Assembly: GCF_002953255.1 (NCBI RefSeq)
Contig: NZ_CP026498.1
Coordinates: 8,826,741-8,860,543 of the forward strand
Direction of reading: 5' to 3'
Length of the DNA stretch: 33,803 bases
Source of the DNA: Streptomyces sp. CB01881
Lineage (GTDB): Bacteria > Actinomycetota > Actinomycetes > Streptomycetales > Streptomycetaceae
Numbering within the stretch: the stretch's first letter is position 1; each line of letters begins with the position of its first letter. The notes below the pieces were generated by a model that searched no databases, was not told the DNA's origin, and saw nothing but the letters and a program-made list of their open reading frames with translations. A program made the position numbers and the translations under genes. Shown here in pieces: positions 1-6,559 of this stretch.

Positions 1-115
1 GGAGGTCCCGTAGTAGTCGCAGGAGTAACGACCTGCCAAGGCGGGCGGTAACACCGCCCACAGGGCGAAGGGGACCAGGAGACCCGGATATGAAGATCAC
101 TGGGAGGTATGCGTA

Positions 116-1924
116 ATGCAGAGCGCCGAAACAGTGCTGAATGTCCTGCGCGAACGCGGCAGGCACGGTCTGCCGTGCAACGAACTGTACCGACAGCTGT
201 TCAACCCGGATCTGTACCTGCATGCCTACGGGCGGATCTACGCCAACAAAGGTGCGTTGACCCCCGGGGCCTGCGAGGAAACCGCAGACGGCATGTCCGA
301 GGTAAAGATCGCAAACCTGGTGGAAGCCCTCCGCCACGAGCGATACCGCTTCCGCCCGGTCCGCCGCATCCACATCCCCAAGAACAACGGGAAGATGCGA
401 CCGCTCGGATTGCCGTCATGGTCGGACAAACTCGTGGGAGAAGCAGTGCGCCTCCTTCTGGAGGCATACTACGAACCCCGATTCTCCAACCTCTCCCACG
501 GTTTCCGTCCCGAACGGGGATGCCACACGGCCCTGAGCCAGGTGGTCATCAACTGGACAGGGACGACCTGGTTCATCGAAGGGGACATCTCGGATTGCTT
601 CGGCTCGCTGGACCACGACGTCCTGCTGTCGATCCTGGCCGAGAGAATCCATGACGCCAGGTTCCTCCGCCTCATCCGACAGATGCTCCAGGCGGGGTAC
701 ATGGAAGACTGGGAGTGGAACCCGACCCTGTCGGGGACCCCGCAGGGCGGGGTCGTCTCTCCACTCCTGTCCAACATCTATCTGGACAAGCTGGACCGCT
801 TTGTCGAGACAGTTCTCATACCGGAATACACCCGAGGAAAGACCCGGGCCAAGAACCCGGAGTACCGGACCCTGGAGAACGAGATCAACCGCCTCCGAAA
901 ACGGCAGAAATACTGGGGGGAGAAAATCGAAACCCCGGCCGTCCGCGAGCTGCGCCAGCGGCTGCGACGTCTGCCGGTCGGAGACCCTCGCGATCCCGGA
1001 TTCCGGCGTCTGCGGTACGTCCGCTACGCGGACGACCACCTCCTCGGGTTCATCGGACCGAAGGCCGAAGCCGAGACGATCAAGCACCGTCTGAGCCAGT
1101 TCCTGCATGAAGAACTCAAGCTGGAACTCAACCAGGACAAGACCCTGATCACCCACGCCCGCACACAAGCGGCACGGTTCCTCGGCTACGAGATCACCGT
1201 CCAGCACGCAGACACGAAGATCACCCGCGACCGGCGCTCCCGCACGGGGGCCCGCAACACCAACGGGAAGATCGCCCTGCGTGTCCCCAGGAAGGTGATC
1301 GAGGCCAAAGCAGCCCCGTTTCTCAAACGCGGACACCCCGCACCCCTACGCCACCTGGCGGGACTCACACCTTACGAGCTCGTCAGACGGTACGGCGCAC
1401 AGTACCGGGGCATCGTTCAGTACTACCTGCTGGCCGGCGACGTCTGGCGACTCGACCGGCTCAAAGGGGTGATGGTCACCTCGCTACTCAAGACCCTTGC
1501 CTGCAGGCACCGTTCATCGGTGACCAAGATGGCCGCGAAATACAAGGCCACGGTGAACACACCACTCGGTCTCCGCCGGTGCTTCGAAGCAAGGATCGAC
1601 CGGGTAGGCAGGAAGCCGCTGATCGCACGGTTCGGAGGAATTCCCCTCGTCCAAAAGAAACACACGGCCATCAACGATGCGCCGCGTACCCCGTTCGAAC
1701 CGCACCGCCACCAGCGGGGCATCCGACTCATCCGTCGGCTGCGCCAAAAGTGGTGCGAGGTCTGCGAGCGCCCACGGCCGGTGGAAGTCCATCAAGTCCG
1801 TGGCCTCGCCGACCTCAGGAAGCTCGAACTACCGCCCGAGTGGGCGGCCATCATGATCAGGAAGCACAGCAGGACACTCGTCGTCTGCGCACCCTGTCAT
1901 CAGGCCGTCCACAAGGGCACTTGA
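116..1924 (+). CDS. ltrA: Group II intron reverse transcriptase/maturase with HNH endonuclease domain
   Basis: The 602-residue intron-encoded protein should bind its own intron RNA, help it splice, and copy it into DNA at the target. Reverse transcriptase blocks run from about residue 80 to 350. They include IPKNNGKMRPLGLP (87-100), GDISDCFGSLDH (156-167), GTPQGGVVSPLLSN (207-220) and the catalytic YADD box (304-307). The maturase (X) region follows at about 380-500. The C-terminus is an HNH endonuclease with a CEVC pair (547-550), VHQVRG (558-563), a CAPCH pair (591-595) and a final H599, so both zinc knuckles and the catalytic His are present. The ATG at 116 lies 8 nt after GGGAGG (102-107). 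No frameshift or stop is seen, so the protein looks intact. The symbol is generic for this family. Confidence 0.95.
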   Translation: MQSAETVLNVLRERGRHGLPCNELYRQLFNPDLYLHAYGRIYANKGALTPGACEETADGMSEVKIANLVEALRHERYRFRPVRRIHIPKNNGKMRPLGLPSWSDKLVGEAVRLLLEAYYEPRFSNLSHGFRPERGCHTALSQVVINWTGTTWFIEGDISDCFGSLDHDVLLSILAERIHDARFLRLIRQMLQAGYMEDWEWNPTLSGTPQGGVVSPLLSNIYLDKLDRFVETVLIPEYTRGKTRAKNPEYRTLENEINRLRKRQKYWGEKIETPAVRELRQRLRRLPVGDPRDPGFRRLRYVRYADDHLLGFIGPKAEAETIKHRLSQFLHEELKLELNQDKTLITHARTQAARFLGYEITVQHADTKITRDRRSRTGARNTNGKIALRVPRKVIEAKAAPFLKRGHPAPLRHLAGLTPYELVRRYGAQYRGIVQYYLLAGDVWRLDRLKGVMVTSLLKTLACRHRSSVTKMAAKYKATVNTPLGLRRCFEARIDRVGRKPLIARFGGIPLVQKKHTAINDAPRTPFEPHRHQRGIRLIRRLRQKWCEVCERPRPVEVHQVRGLADLRKLELPPEWAAIMIRKHSRTLVVCAPCHQAVHKGT

Positions 1925-1950
1925 CGAGGTTCGCGCACCAAGTCTCTGGA

Positions 1951-2041
1951 GAGCCCGCTGCATTGAAAGGTGCACGGCGGGTTCGGGCCGGGGGCCACTG
2001 GAAAAGGACCCGCACGCGCGGAAACCTCGCCAGTGGCCTAC
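1951..2041 (+). ncRNA. Group II intron domains V and VI
   Basis: Domain V is 34 nt long (1951-1984). Its outer strands GAGCCCG and CGGGUUC pair, the distal stem GCA/UGC-type strands flank a GAAA tetraloop at 1965-1968, and the length and fold match bacterial group II introns. Domain VI follows with a perfect 9-bp stem, GGCCACTGG (1993-2001) with CCAGTGGCC (2030-2038), then TAC to the 3' end. The usual bulged branch-point adenosine 7-8 nt before the 3' end is not obvious in this stem. Confidence 0.85.
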
Positions 2042-2313
2042 CGGTACTCGTGCACGGCACGCCCCTCGGTCGCAGGGTGCTCCTCGTCCTCGACCTCGAT
2101 CCCTCCCGCCTTCGGATCGAGGTCCACGACGCGCGGGCGGACCGCGGGCCTGTTCTCCGTCCGGCCGACGCGGACGACGAGTCCGGGCGGGGGCTCATCC
2201 TCGTCAAATCCCTGGCCAGCCGCTGGGGTTGCTGCCCCAGGGTGGGCGTCGGCAAGATCGTCTGGGCCGAGGTCGCTCCCGCTGTCACCCCCCTCGCGGA
2301 GCGTGTCGCATGA
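2042..2313 (+). CDS. Histidine-kinase-like ATPase (anti-sigma/RsbW type), 3' exon only
   Basis: The open frame after the intron encodes about 90 residues that read VLVHGTPLGRRVLLVLDLD, then RLRIEVHDARAD, then ESGRGLILVKSLASRWG and KIVWAEVAPA. This is the C-terminal half of the HATPase_c_2 proteins that are abundant in Streptomyces: the end of the N-box, the D-x-G-like strand, and the ESGRGL-L-V glycine box that closes over ATP. The catalytic N-box asparagine and everything before it must lie in the 5' exon upstream of the intron. Whether the protein is made depends on splicing; without it this is a disrupted gene. The frame happens to stay open back through the intron, which is not meaningful. 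The stop overlaps the next possible ATG (ATGA at 2310-2313), so the downstream gene is probably co-translated. Confidence 0.75.
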
Positions 2314-2327
2314 GGGAGGCCCGTCTC

Positions 2328-2594
2328 GTGACGGCCGAGATCACCGGGATCATGACGCCGACGACCTACCCGCTCCTCCCCGAGGCCCTGGACTCGCTCT
2401 GGTCCGCCCTCCGGTTCCACCCGCTCCGCAGACCGCAGTGGGTGTGGTTCGAGCGCTACCTCGCCGGCCCCTGTGCCGAGCGCGTCGTCGCCGAACGCCT
2501 CAACTACGCCGGTCCGTTGTCCCTCCCGGTCGTCCTCCCCGGGGGTGTCCAGCACCTTCGCATCCAGTGGACCGCCGCGGAGGCCGGCCGATGA
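2328..2594 (+). CDS. Small uncharacterised protein downstream of the ATPase gene
   Basis: The 88-residue protein begins VTAEITGIMTPTTYPLLPEA and includes LRRPQWVWFERYLAGP and AERLNYAGPLSLPVVLPGG. I do not recognise a named domain; short proteins of this look commonly follow HATPase_c_2 genes in Streptomyces, but I cannot state a function. I prefer GTG 2328, 8 nt after GAGGGAGG (2312-2319). An ATG at 2310 overlaps the ATPase stop in an ATGA junction, giving 94 residues, and an ATG at 2352 is also in frame. The protein has no membrane segment or signal peptide. It overlaps the next small gene by four bases at 2591-2594, so the ATPase exon and the two small genes form one translational unit. Confidence 0.7.
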   Translation: MTAEITGIMTPTTYPLLPEALDSLWSALRFHPLRRPQWVWFERYLAGPCAERVVAERLNYAGPLSLPVVLPGGVQHLRIQWTAAEAGR

Positions 2595-2767
2595 TCCACC
2601 GCATCTGCCCCTGGTGGCTCCTGCACTGCTCCCGCGCCCCCGTCGCGCGCCTCCTGCGTGCCGAACGGCGGCGCCTCGAAGCCGAGTTGGCCCTCATCCT
2701 CCCGGCCGCCTCCGCCCGCATCCGGGAGCGTGTCCTGGCATCGCTCGCCTCGCAGCCTCCGCACTGA
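2591..2767 (+). CDS. Small basic uncharacterised protein
   Basis: The 58-residue protein starts MIHRICPWWLLHCSRAPVAR and continues with an Arg/Ala-rich helix, ERRRLEAELALILPAASARI. The ATG is in an ATGA overlap with the stop of the preceding gene, which is the main reason for calling it. The composition (CPWWLLHCSR, then an amphipathic helix) suggests a small protein that may contact a membrane or a partner protein, but no family is recognised. It is the last gene before a strong bidirectional terminator at 2781. Confidence 0.55.
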   Translation: MIHRICPWWLLHCSRAPVARLLRAERRRLEAELALILPAASARIRERVLASLASQPPH

Positions 2768-2780
2768 CGGCAACGAGTTC

Positions 2781-2821
2781 CCCGGGGCAGGAAGTCGGCC
2801 CGGCCGACTTCCTGCCCCGGG
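2781..2821. terminator. Bidirectional hairpin terminator
   Basis: Two perfect 20-nt arms (2781-2800 and 2802-2821) are separated by one base, giving a long GC-rich hairpin between the converging small-gene operon (+) and tetR (-). No U-run follows, as is usual in Streptomyces. The core GGAAGTCGGCC (2790-2800) recurs in the terminator at 3972. Confidence 0.85.
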
Positions 2822-2845
2822 CCTTGCCCTCGCGGACAGCGAGCA

Positions 2846-3412
2846 TCAGTCCCGCGTGAAGAGCAGCCCCAGTACCGCGCGGGCCAGCTCCTCCACGTCG
2901 CCGTCCTCGCTCTCGGGCAGGGCGCCGCTCAGCCAGAGGCCGGCGAAGCCGTGGGCCAGCGACCACGCCGCGATCGTCGTCGCCCGGTCCGGCTGCTCGC
3001 CCGGCGCCAACTTCTGTGCACTGGAGGCCAGAACCGCGCCCGCGCGCTCCCGGGCCGTCGCCATGCCGGGGTCGTCGGCCCGGTACAGCTCCGGCCGGAA
3101 CATCACCTCGAAGTACGGCCGGTGGTCGACGGCGAAGCGCACGTACGCGACGCCCGCCCCGTACGGATCGCCGGCCGCGCGCTCCAGGCTGTCGGCGAAC
3201 AGCTCGAAGCCCTCGGTGGCGACTGCCGTCAGCACTCCCGTCTTGTCCCCGAAGTGGTGCGCGGGCGCTGCGTGCGACACCCCCGCGCGCCGGGCCAGCT
3301 CGCGCAGGCTCCATCCGGACGGGCCGGACTCGGTGATCGCGGCCAGGGCCGCGTCCAGCACGGCGCGGCGCAGGTTTCCGTGGTGATAGCTCGGCTGGTC
3401 GCTCTGTCCCAC
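2846..3412 (-). CDS. TetR/AcrR-family transcriptional regulator
   Basis: The 188-residue repressor has an N-terminal helix-turn-helix at about residues 12-58. Its recognition segment is SLRELARRAGVSHAAPAHHFGDKTGVL, with HHF-DK typical of TetR. A C-terminal ligand-binding domain follows, in which HRPYFEVMFRPELY, then AAWSLAHGFAGLWLSGALP, resembles the WHG-type TetR C-terminal domain (the WSLAHGF element). It is transcribed divergently from the doxX-like gene at 3522, and the 109-bp gap holds repeated AAGATT half-sites over a TTGACA promoter. It therefore probably represses its neighbour and itself. The ligand is unknown. Start: ATG of MGQSDQPSYHHGNLR, the usual N-terminus for this subgroup. 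Confidence 0.92.
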   Translation of the reverse strand: MGQSDQPSYHHGNLRRAVLDAALAAITESGPSGWSLRELARRAGVSHAAPAHHFGDKTGVLTAVATEGFELFADSLERAAGDPYGAGVAYVRFAVDHRPYFEVMFRPELYRADDPGMATARERAGAVLASSAQKLAPGEQPDRATTIAAWSLAHGFAGLWLSGALPESEDGDVEELARAVLGLLFTRD

Positions 3413-3458
3413 CGTTGATCTCCAGTCGTTCGAGGTGTCGCTCCAGTGTATCTAGGCA

Positions 3459-3503
3459 TTGACAAGATTGCCCGCCTGCCCCAATCTTTCCAGTGACAAG
3501 ATT
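3459..3503 (+). promoter_or_regulatory. Promoter and probable TetR operator for the doxX-like gene
   Basis: TTGACA (3459-3464) is followed after 17 bp by CAATCT (3482-3487). The motif TGACAAGATT occurs twice as a direct repeat (3460-3469 and 3494-3503), and AAGATTG (3464-3470) faces CAATCTT (3482-3488) as an inverted repeat. The half-sites cover both promoter boxes, which fits repression by the divergent TetR protein. The regulator match is inferred from position. Confidence 0.55.
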
Positions 3504-3521
3504 CCAGGATCGGAGGACGGG

Positions 3522-3962
3522 ATGATCCCGCTCATTGCCCTCGTCGGCGGCTTCGCCGTTCTGCGCCTGCTCGGCCTGCTGGCCCTCGATGGCTTTAATG
3601 CCTGGCAGCCCGCCCTGCGCGGCGGCCTCGCGCTGATGTTCGTCACGACCGGCGTTCCGCACTTCATCGCCTCCTGGCGGCGCGACTTCGTCGCGATGAT
3701 CCCGCCGGCGCTGCCCCGGCCCGACCTGCTGGTCACCCTCACCGGTGTCCTGGAGCTGGCCGGCGCCGTCGGCCTGATCGTCCCCCCGCTCGCGCCGCTC
3801 GCCGCCGCCGGCCTGGCGCTGCTGATGCTCGCGATGTTCCCGGCCAACGTGTACGCGGCCCGCGGCGGGCTCACCCTCGCCGGAAAGCCGATGACCCCGC
3901 TGCCCGCCCGCAGCGCCCTTCAGGTGGTCTTCGTCGCGGCCGCCGTCGCCGCGACGCTCTGA
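3522..3962 (+). CDS. DoxX-family integral membrane protein
   Basis: The 146-residue protein has four likely transmembrane helices (about residues 2-22, 32-48, 70-92 and 95-112 with a last helix at 128-146), and motifs TTGVPHFI and TGVLELAGAVGLIVP typical of DoxX/DoxX-like proteins. ATG 3522 is preceded by CGGAGGA at 3511-3517, and the frame upstream has no better start. Members of the family are small membrane proteins linked to redox or detoxification roles in some bacteria; a specific substrate cannot be given. It is paired divergently with a TetR regulator whose probable operator covers its promoter, which suggests induction by a small molecule. Confidence 0.88.
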   Translation: MIPLIALVGGFAVLRLLGLLALDGFNAWQPALRGGLALMFVTTGVPHFIASWRRDFVAMIPPALPRPDLLVTLTGVLELAGAVGLIVPPLAPLAAAGLALLMLAMFPANVYAARGGLTLAGKPMTPLPARSALQVVFVAAAVAATL

Positions 3963-3965
3963 ATA

Positions 3966-4017
3966 CGCGCGCGGAGTGGGAAGTCGGCCTTCCGGCTTCC
4001 CACTCCGCATGCGCGCG
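3966..4017. terminator. Bidirectional hairpin terminator
   Basis: CGGAGTGGGAAG (3972-3983) pairs perfectly with CTTCCCACTCCG (3996-4007). The pairing extends inward through CGG/CCGG, and GCGCGC runs flank it on both sides. It lies between the converging doxX (+) and DinB-like (-) genes and serves both. Confidence 0.85.
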
Positions 4018-4030
4018 GGCTCCGGTCCTC

Positions 4031-4513
4031 CTACAGGAGCGCCAGCAGCTGCTTCGTGTGACCGGGAAGCTCCACGTCGGCCAGGCCGGTGATGAGGTCG
4101 CGCAGCGGCATGGGCCGGTCGACCAGGAGTGCGCCGTTGGACAGGAGCAGGGTGGGCACCCGGGTGTCGAGTTCGGCCTCGCTCAGCATGGGCCCGCCGA
4201 GTGCGCAGAGGGCCTGTCCCTGGAGGCGGACGCGGTTGCGCAGCCCCGCGTTGTCGCTCGCGAGCGCGATGACCCGGTCGATGGTCCAGGTGTCGAGCGC
4301 CACGCGGTTGTCGTACGTGGCGATGGCCCCCGAGGCGACGGAGGAGACGGCGGTGATGGTGGCCGCACTGACGAGGGAGACGTGCGCCAGGATCTGGTCG
4401 GCGTTCCACTCGCCGGGCGGCGGGGTGGGGCCCGGTCCGTCGGACTCGGCCACCGTGGCGGCGGTGTCCAGGAGGGCGCGGTAGGCGTCCCGGAGCGGGG
4501 TGGTGTCCAGCAT
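4031..4513 (-). CDS. DinB-like / maleylpyruvate isomerase-type protein
   Basis: The 160-residue protein begins MLDTTPLRDAYRALLDTAA and contains PPPGEWNADQILAHVSLV near residues 32-48. This GEW-x-H segment is the first metal-binding helix of the DinB/YfiT-like four-helix bundle. The rest (TIDRVIALASDNAGLRNRV and LRDLITGLADVELPGHTKQL) fits helical bundle repeats and carries a second His near the end. DinB-like proteins include mycothiol-dependent transferases in actinomycetes, but the reaction here is unknown. ATG 4513 is preceded by GAAGGAAG. It lies 95 bp downstream of the ArsR-SRPBCC gene on the same strand, so it is likely in the same transcript and under the same operator. Confidence 0.75.
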   Translation of the reverse strand: MLDTTPLRDAYRALLDTAATVAESDGPGPTPPPGEWNADQILAHVSLVSAATITAVSSVASGAIATYDNRVALDTWTIDRVIALASDNAGLRNRVRLQGQALCALGGPMLSEAELDTRVPTLLLSNGALLVDRPMPLRDLITGLADVELPGHTKQLLALL

Positions 4514-4608
4514 GTTCTCTTCCTTCTGCGGTCGTGCGCGGAGTGAACTGCGGAGCGATGGCGGGGGAGCGATGACGGGAGGGGTGGTGGCGACCGCCGC
4601 CCCGGGCG

Positions 4609-5427
4609 TCAGGCGTGCGTGCCGGACATCTCCCAGGGTGCCTGCGGGAGGACGTCGCCGGTCTCCAGCAGCGACTTGAGGTTGGCCAGCACGGCCGGCC
4701 ATCCGCGCGAAATGCCGTTGAGCATCTCCACGTTGGGGAGGTTCTCGTGGGTCACGGTGAGGCGGACGATGTCCTCGTGCGGTTCGACGAGGAAGGTGAC
4801 GACCGACGGCTCCCTCGGCGCTTCGGCGTCCGGGGAGTCCTCGAAGGTGATGCTCAGCAGCGTCGGGGGCTCGGCCTTGAGGATCTTGCCGACGACGTCG
4901 ACACGGCCTGATCCGTCGACGCGCCGGTGCTCCCAGACCGAGCCCGGCTGCCAGTCGGACACGTTGGCGTGGGCCCAGTAGCGTGCGGTGAGGTCCGCGT
5001 CCGTCAGGGCCTGCCACACCTGCTCCGCGTTCGCGCGGATGTAGGTGACGTAGACGTAGGTCGGCACCGGTGTGGGTGCGTTGGTCATGGCGTACTCCTC
5101 GGCAAGATTCCTGATGGCACTGAGCGCTTGCAGGCGGGGCCTGTCGAACCTCGATATCCAGCGCTCCTCGATCTCGTGGATCGGCGCCGGGTTGAGGTAG
5201 TGGAGTCGTTCCCGTCCCCGCCGTACGACGGTCACGAGGTTGGCCTGCGCGAGGATGTCGAGATGCTGTGTCGCCGACTGGCGGGCCATGGTCAGGCGTT
5301 CGCACAGCTCGCCCAGGGTCTGGCCGTTGTGCTCGCGCAGGCGGTCGAGCAGGAGCCGCCGGGTGGGGTCGGCCAGCGCTTTGAACGCGGCGTCCGTCGC
5401 TGTCGTTTCGTGACTCACGTTCGGCAT
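4609..5427 (-). CDS. ArsR-family regulator fused to an SRPBCC (AHSA1-like) domain
   Basis: The roughly 272-residue protein has a winged-helix ArsR domain over its first 100 residues: ALADPTRRLLLDRLREHNG, then LGELCERLTMARQSATQHLDIL, then the wing VVRRGRERLHYLN. An SRPBCC/AHSA1-type domain follows at about 115-262 (VYVTYIRANAEQVWQALTDA, then SVWEHRRVDG and SRGWPAVLANLKSLLETG). No cysteine pair for metal sensing is evident, so a hydrophobic ligand held by the SRPBCC cavity is a reasonable guess. The fusion is a known actinobacterial architecture. Starts at ATG 5448, ATG 5427 or GTG 5418 are possible; the first overlaps the operator and the probable -10, so 5427 or 5418 is more likely, possibly leaderless. 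Confidence 0.88.
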   Translation of the reverse strand: MPNVSHETTATDAAFKALADPTRRLLLDRLREHNGQTLGELCERLTMARQSATQHLDILAQANLVTVVRRGRERLHYLNPAPIHEIEERWISRFDRPRLQALSAIRNLAEEYAMTNAPTPVPTYVYVTYIRANAEQVWQALTDADLTARYWAHANVSDWQPGSVWEHRRVDGSGRVDVVGKILKAEPPTLLSITFEDSPDAEAPREPSVVTFLVEPHEDIVRLTVTHENLPNVEMLNGISRGWPAVLANLKSLLETGDVLPQAPWEMSGTHA

Positions 5428-5456
5428 TATGCAGGCAATCGCCTGCATAATGTCAA
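5425..5456 (-). promoter_or_regulatory. ArsR-type promoter with perfect operator palindrome
   Basis: CATTATGCAGGC (5425-5436) and GCCTGCATAATG (5441-5452) form a perfect 12-bp inverted repeat with a 4-bp centre. On the minus strand a consensus TTGACA (5456-5451) sits just upstream. TGCATA (5433-5428) follows 17 bp later, so the palindrome fills the promoter spacer. This is the expected layout for ArsR autorepression. Confidence 0.8.
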
Positions 5457-5603
5457 CGACTTTCCTGTCCCTGCCGGGACCACCTGCCCTGATCAGGGCT
5501 TCGCCGTCTTCCTCTAGAGTTCCTCCGTCCCCTGCGCGCGCCCGTGGCCCTCGGCCCGGCGGCGCGCGCAGACCCTGCCCGCGGGCCCGACCGAGGAGTA
5601 ACC

Positions 5604-6434
5604 GTGACCGACCCGACGCCCATGTCCGTGCAGCAGGGGATCGCCGACGACCTCCAGGTGAGCGCGTCCTTCGACGTGCAGCAGGAGATCGAGCGCCGGG
5701 TGGCGTTCCTCGCCGACCGGCTGACCTCCACGGGCCTGCGCTCGTTGGTGCTGGGCATCAGCGGCGGTGTGGACTCCACGACCGCCGGCCGGCTGTGCCA
5801 GCTCGCGGTGGAGCGGGTCCGTGCCACCGGGCGGGAGTCGACGTTCTTCGCGATGCGGCTGCCGTACGGCACCCAGGCCGACGAGAAGGACGCGCAGCTG
5901 GCGTTGGAGTTCATCCGGCCCGACCGGATCCTGACCGTCGATGTGAAGTCCGCCAGCGACGCCGCCCTGGAGACGGTGCTGGCCGGCGGCACGGTCTTCC
6001 GTGACGCGCACCACCAGGACTTCGTGCACGGCAACATCAAGGCCCGGCAGCGCATGGTCGCCCAGTACGCAGTGGCGGGCGCGCACGAAGGCCTGGTGGT
6101 GGGCACCGACCACGCTGCCGAGGCGGTCTCCGGGTTCTTCACCAAGTTCGGCGACGGCGCGGCCGACGTGGTTCCGCTCACCGGCCTCACCAAGCGGCGG
6201 GTGCGGGCCGTGTCGCAGGCCCTGGGTGCGCCGTCCGAGCTGATCTGGAAGGCTCCGACCGCCGACCTGGAGATGCTGAACCCGGGCAGGCTCGACGAGG
6301 AGGCGCTCGGCGTCACCTACGACGAGATCGACGACTTCCTGGAGGGCGCGCCGGTCGACGAGGCCGTGTTCGAGACCGTCGTCCGCCGCTACCGCCTCAC
6401 CGAGCACAAGCGACAGCTGCCGATCGCTCCCTGA
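5604..6434 (+). CDS. nadE: Ammonia-dependent NAD(+) synthetase
   Basis: The 276-residue enzyme converts deamido-NAD, ATP and ammonia to NAD+ in the cytoplasm, the last step of NAD synthesis. The P-loop SGGVDS is at residues 53-58. It is followed by MRLPYGTQADEKDAQ, FVHGNIKARQRM, VVGTDHAAEAVSGFFTKFGDG and LTKRRVRAVSQALGAP, all characteristic of the short NadE without a glutaminase domain (usual length about 275). The GTG start at 5604 has GAGGAG at 5593-5598; an in-frame ATG at 5544 would add a 20-residue Ala/Arg tail that the family lacks. TAGAGT at 5515-5520 could be the -10 box, with no convincing -35. Confidence 0.96.
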   Translation: MTDPTPMSVQQGIADDLQVSASFDVQQEIERRVAFLADRLTSTGLRSLVLGISGGVDSTTAGRLCQLAVERVRATGRESTFFAMRLPYGTQADEKDAQLALEFIRPDRILTVDVKSASDAALETVLAGGTVFRDAHHQDFVHGNIKARQRMVAQYAVAGAHEGLVVGTDHAAEAVSGFFTKFGDGAADVVPLTGLTKRRVRAVSQALGAPSELIWKAPTADLEMLNPGRLDEEALGVTYDEIDDFLEGAPVDEAVFETVVRRYRLTEHKRQLPIAP

Positions 6435-6467
6435 GTCGGCCGCCTCGCCCCCGTCCTGTGCCACCGT

Positions 6468-6531
6468 CGTTGCCCGGCAGGGGCGTTGGCCGGCACCGGC
6501 GTTGCCCGGTACGGGCGTTGGCCGGGACCGG
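6468..6531 (+). repeat. 32-bp tandem repeat, two copies
   Basis: Units 6468-6499 and 6500-6531 match at 29 of 32 positions. Each unit itself contains CGTTGCCCGG and CGTTGGCCGG, so the motif occurs four times. It lies between nadE and the GNAT gene, just upstream of the GNAT start. Function unknown. Confidence 0.85.
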
Positions 6532-6559
6532 CCTGCGGACTGATGGCTACAGTGGCCGG

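Larger units (their letters stand above)
1..2041 (+). mobile_element. Group II intron, 5' part outside the window
   Basis: The element contains an intron-encoded reverse transcriptase (116-1924) followed by a 34-nt domain V hairpin at 1951-1984 and a domain VI stem at 1993-2038. It ends in the expected AY dinucleotide at 2040-2041. Sequence from 2042 continues in frame as the C-terminal half of a histidine-kinase-like ATPase, so the 3' boundary is set by both RNA and protein evidence. The consensus 5' end (GUGYG) and the 5' exon are not in the window; bases 1-115 should be the end of the structured 5' domains and the start of domain IV. The intron and the interrupted gene share orientation, so splicing could restore the host mRNA. 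The exact 3' splice site is inferred and could be off by one or two bases. Confidence 0.85.

Noticed and set aside
1579..2313. An open frame running from inside the reverse transcriptase gene across domains V and VI into the ATPase exon
   Set aside because: Only the part after 2041 resembles a protein family. The earlier part is out of frame with the reverse transcriptase and crosses structured intron RNA.
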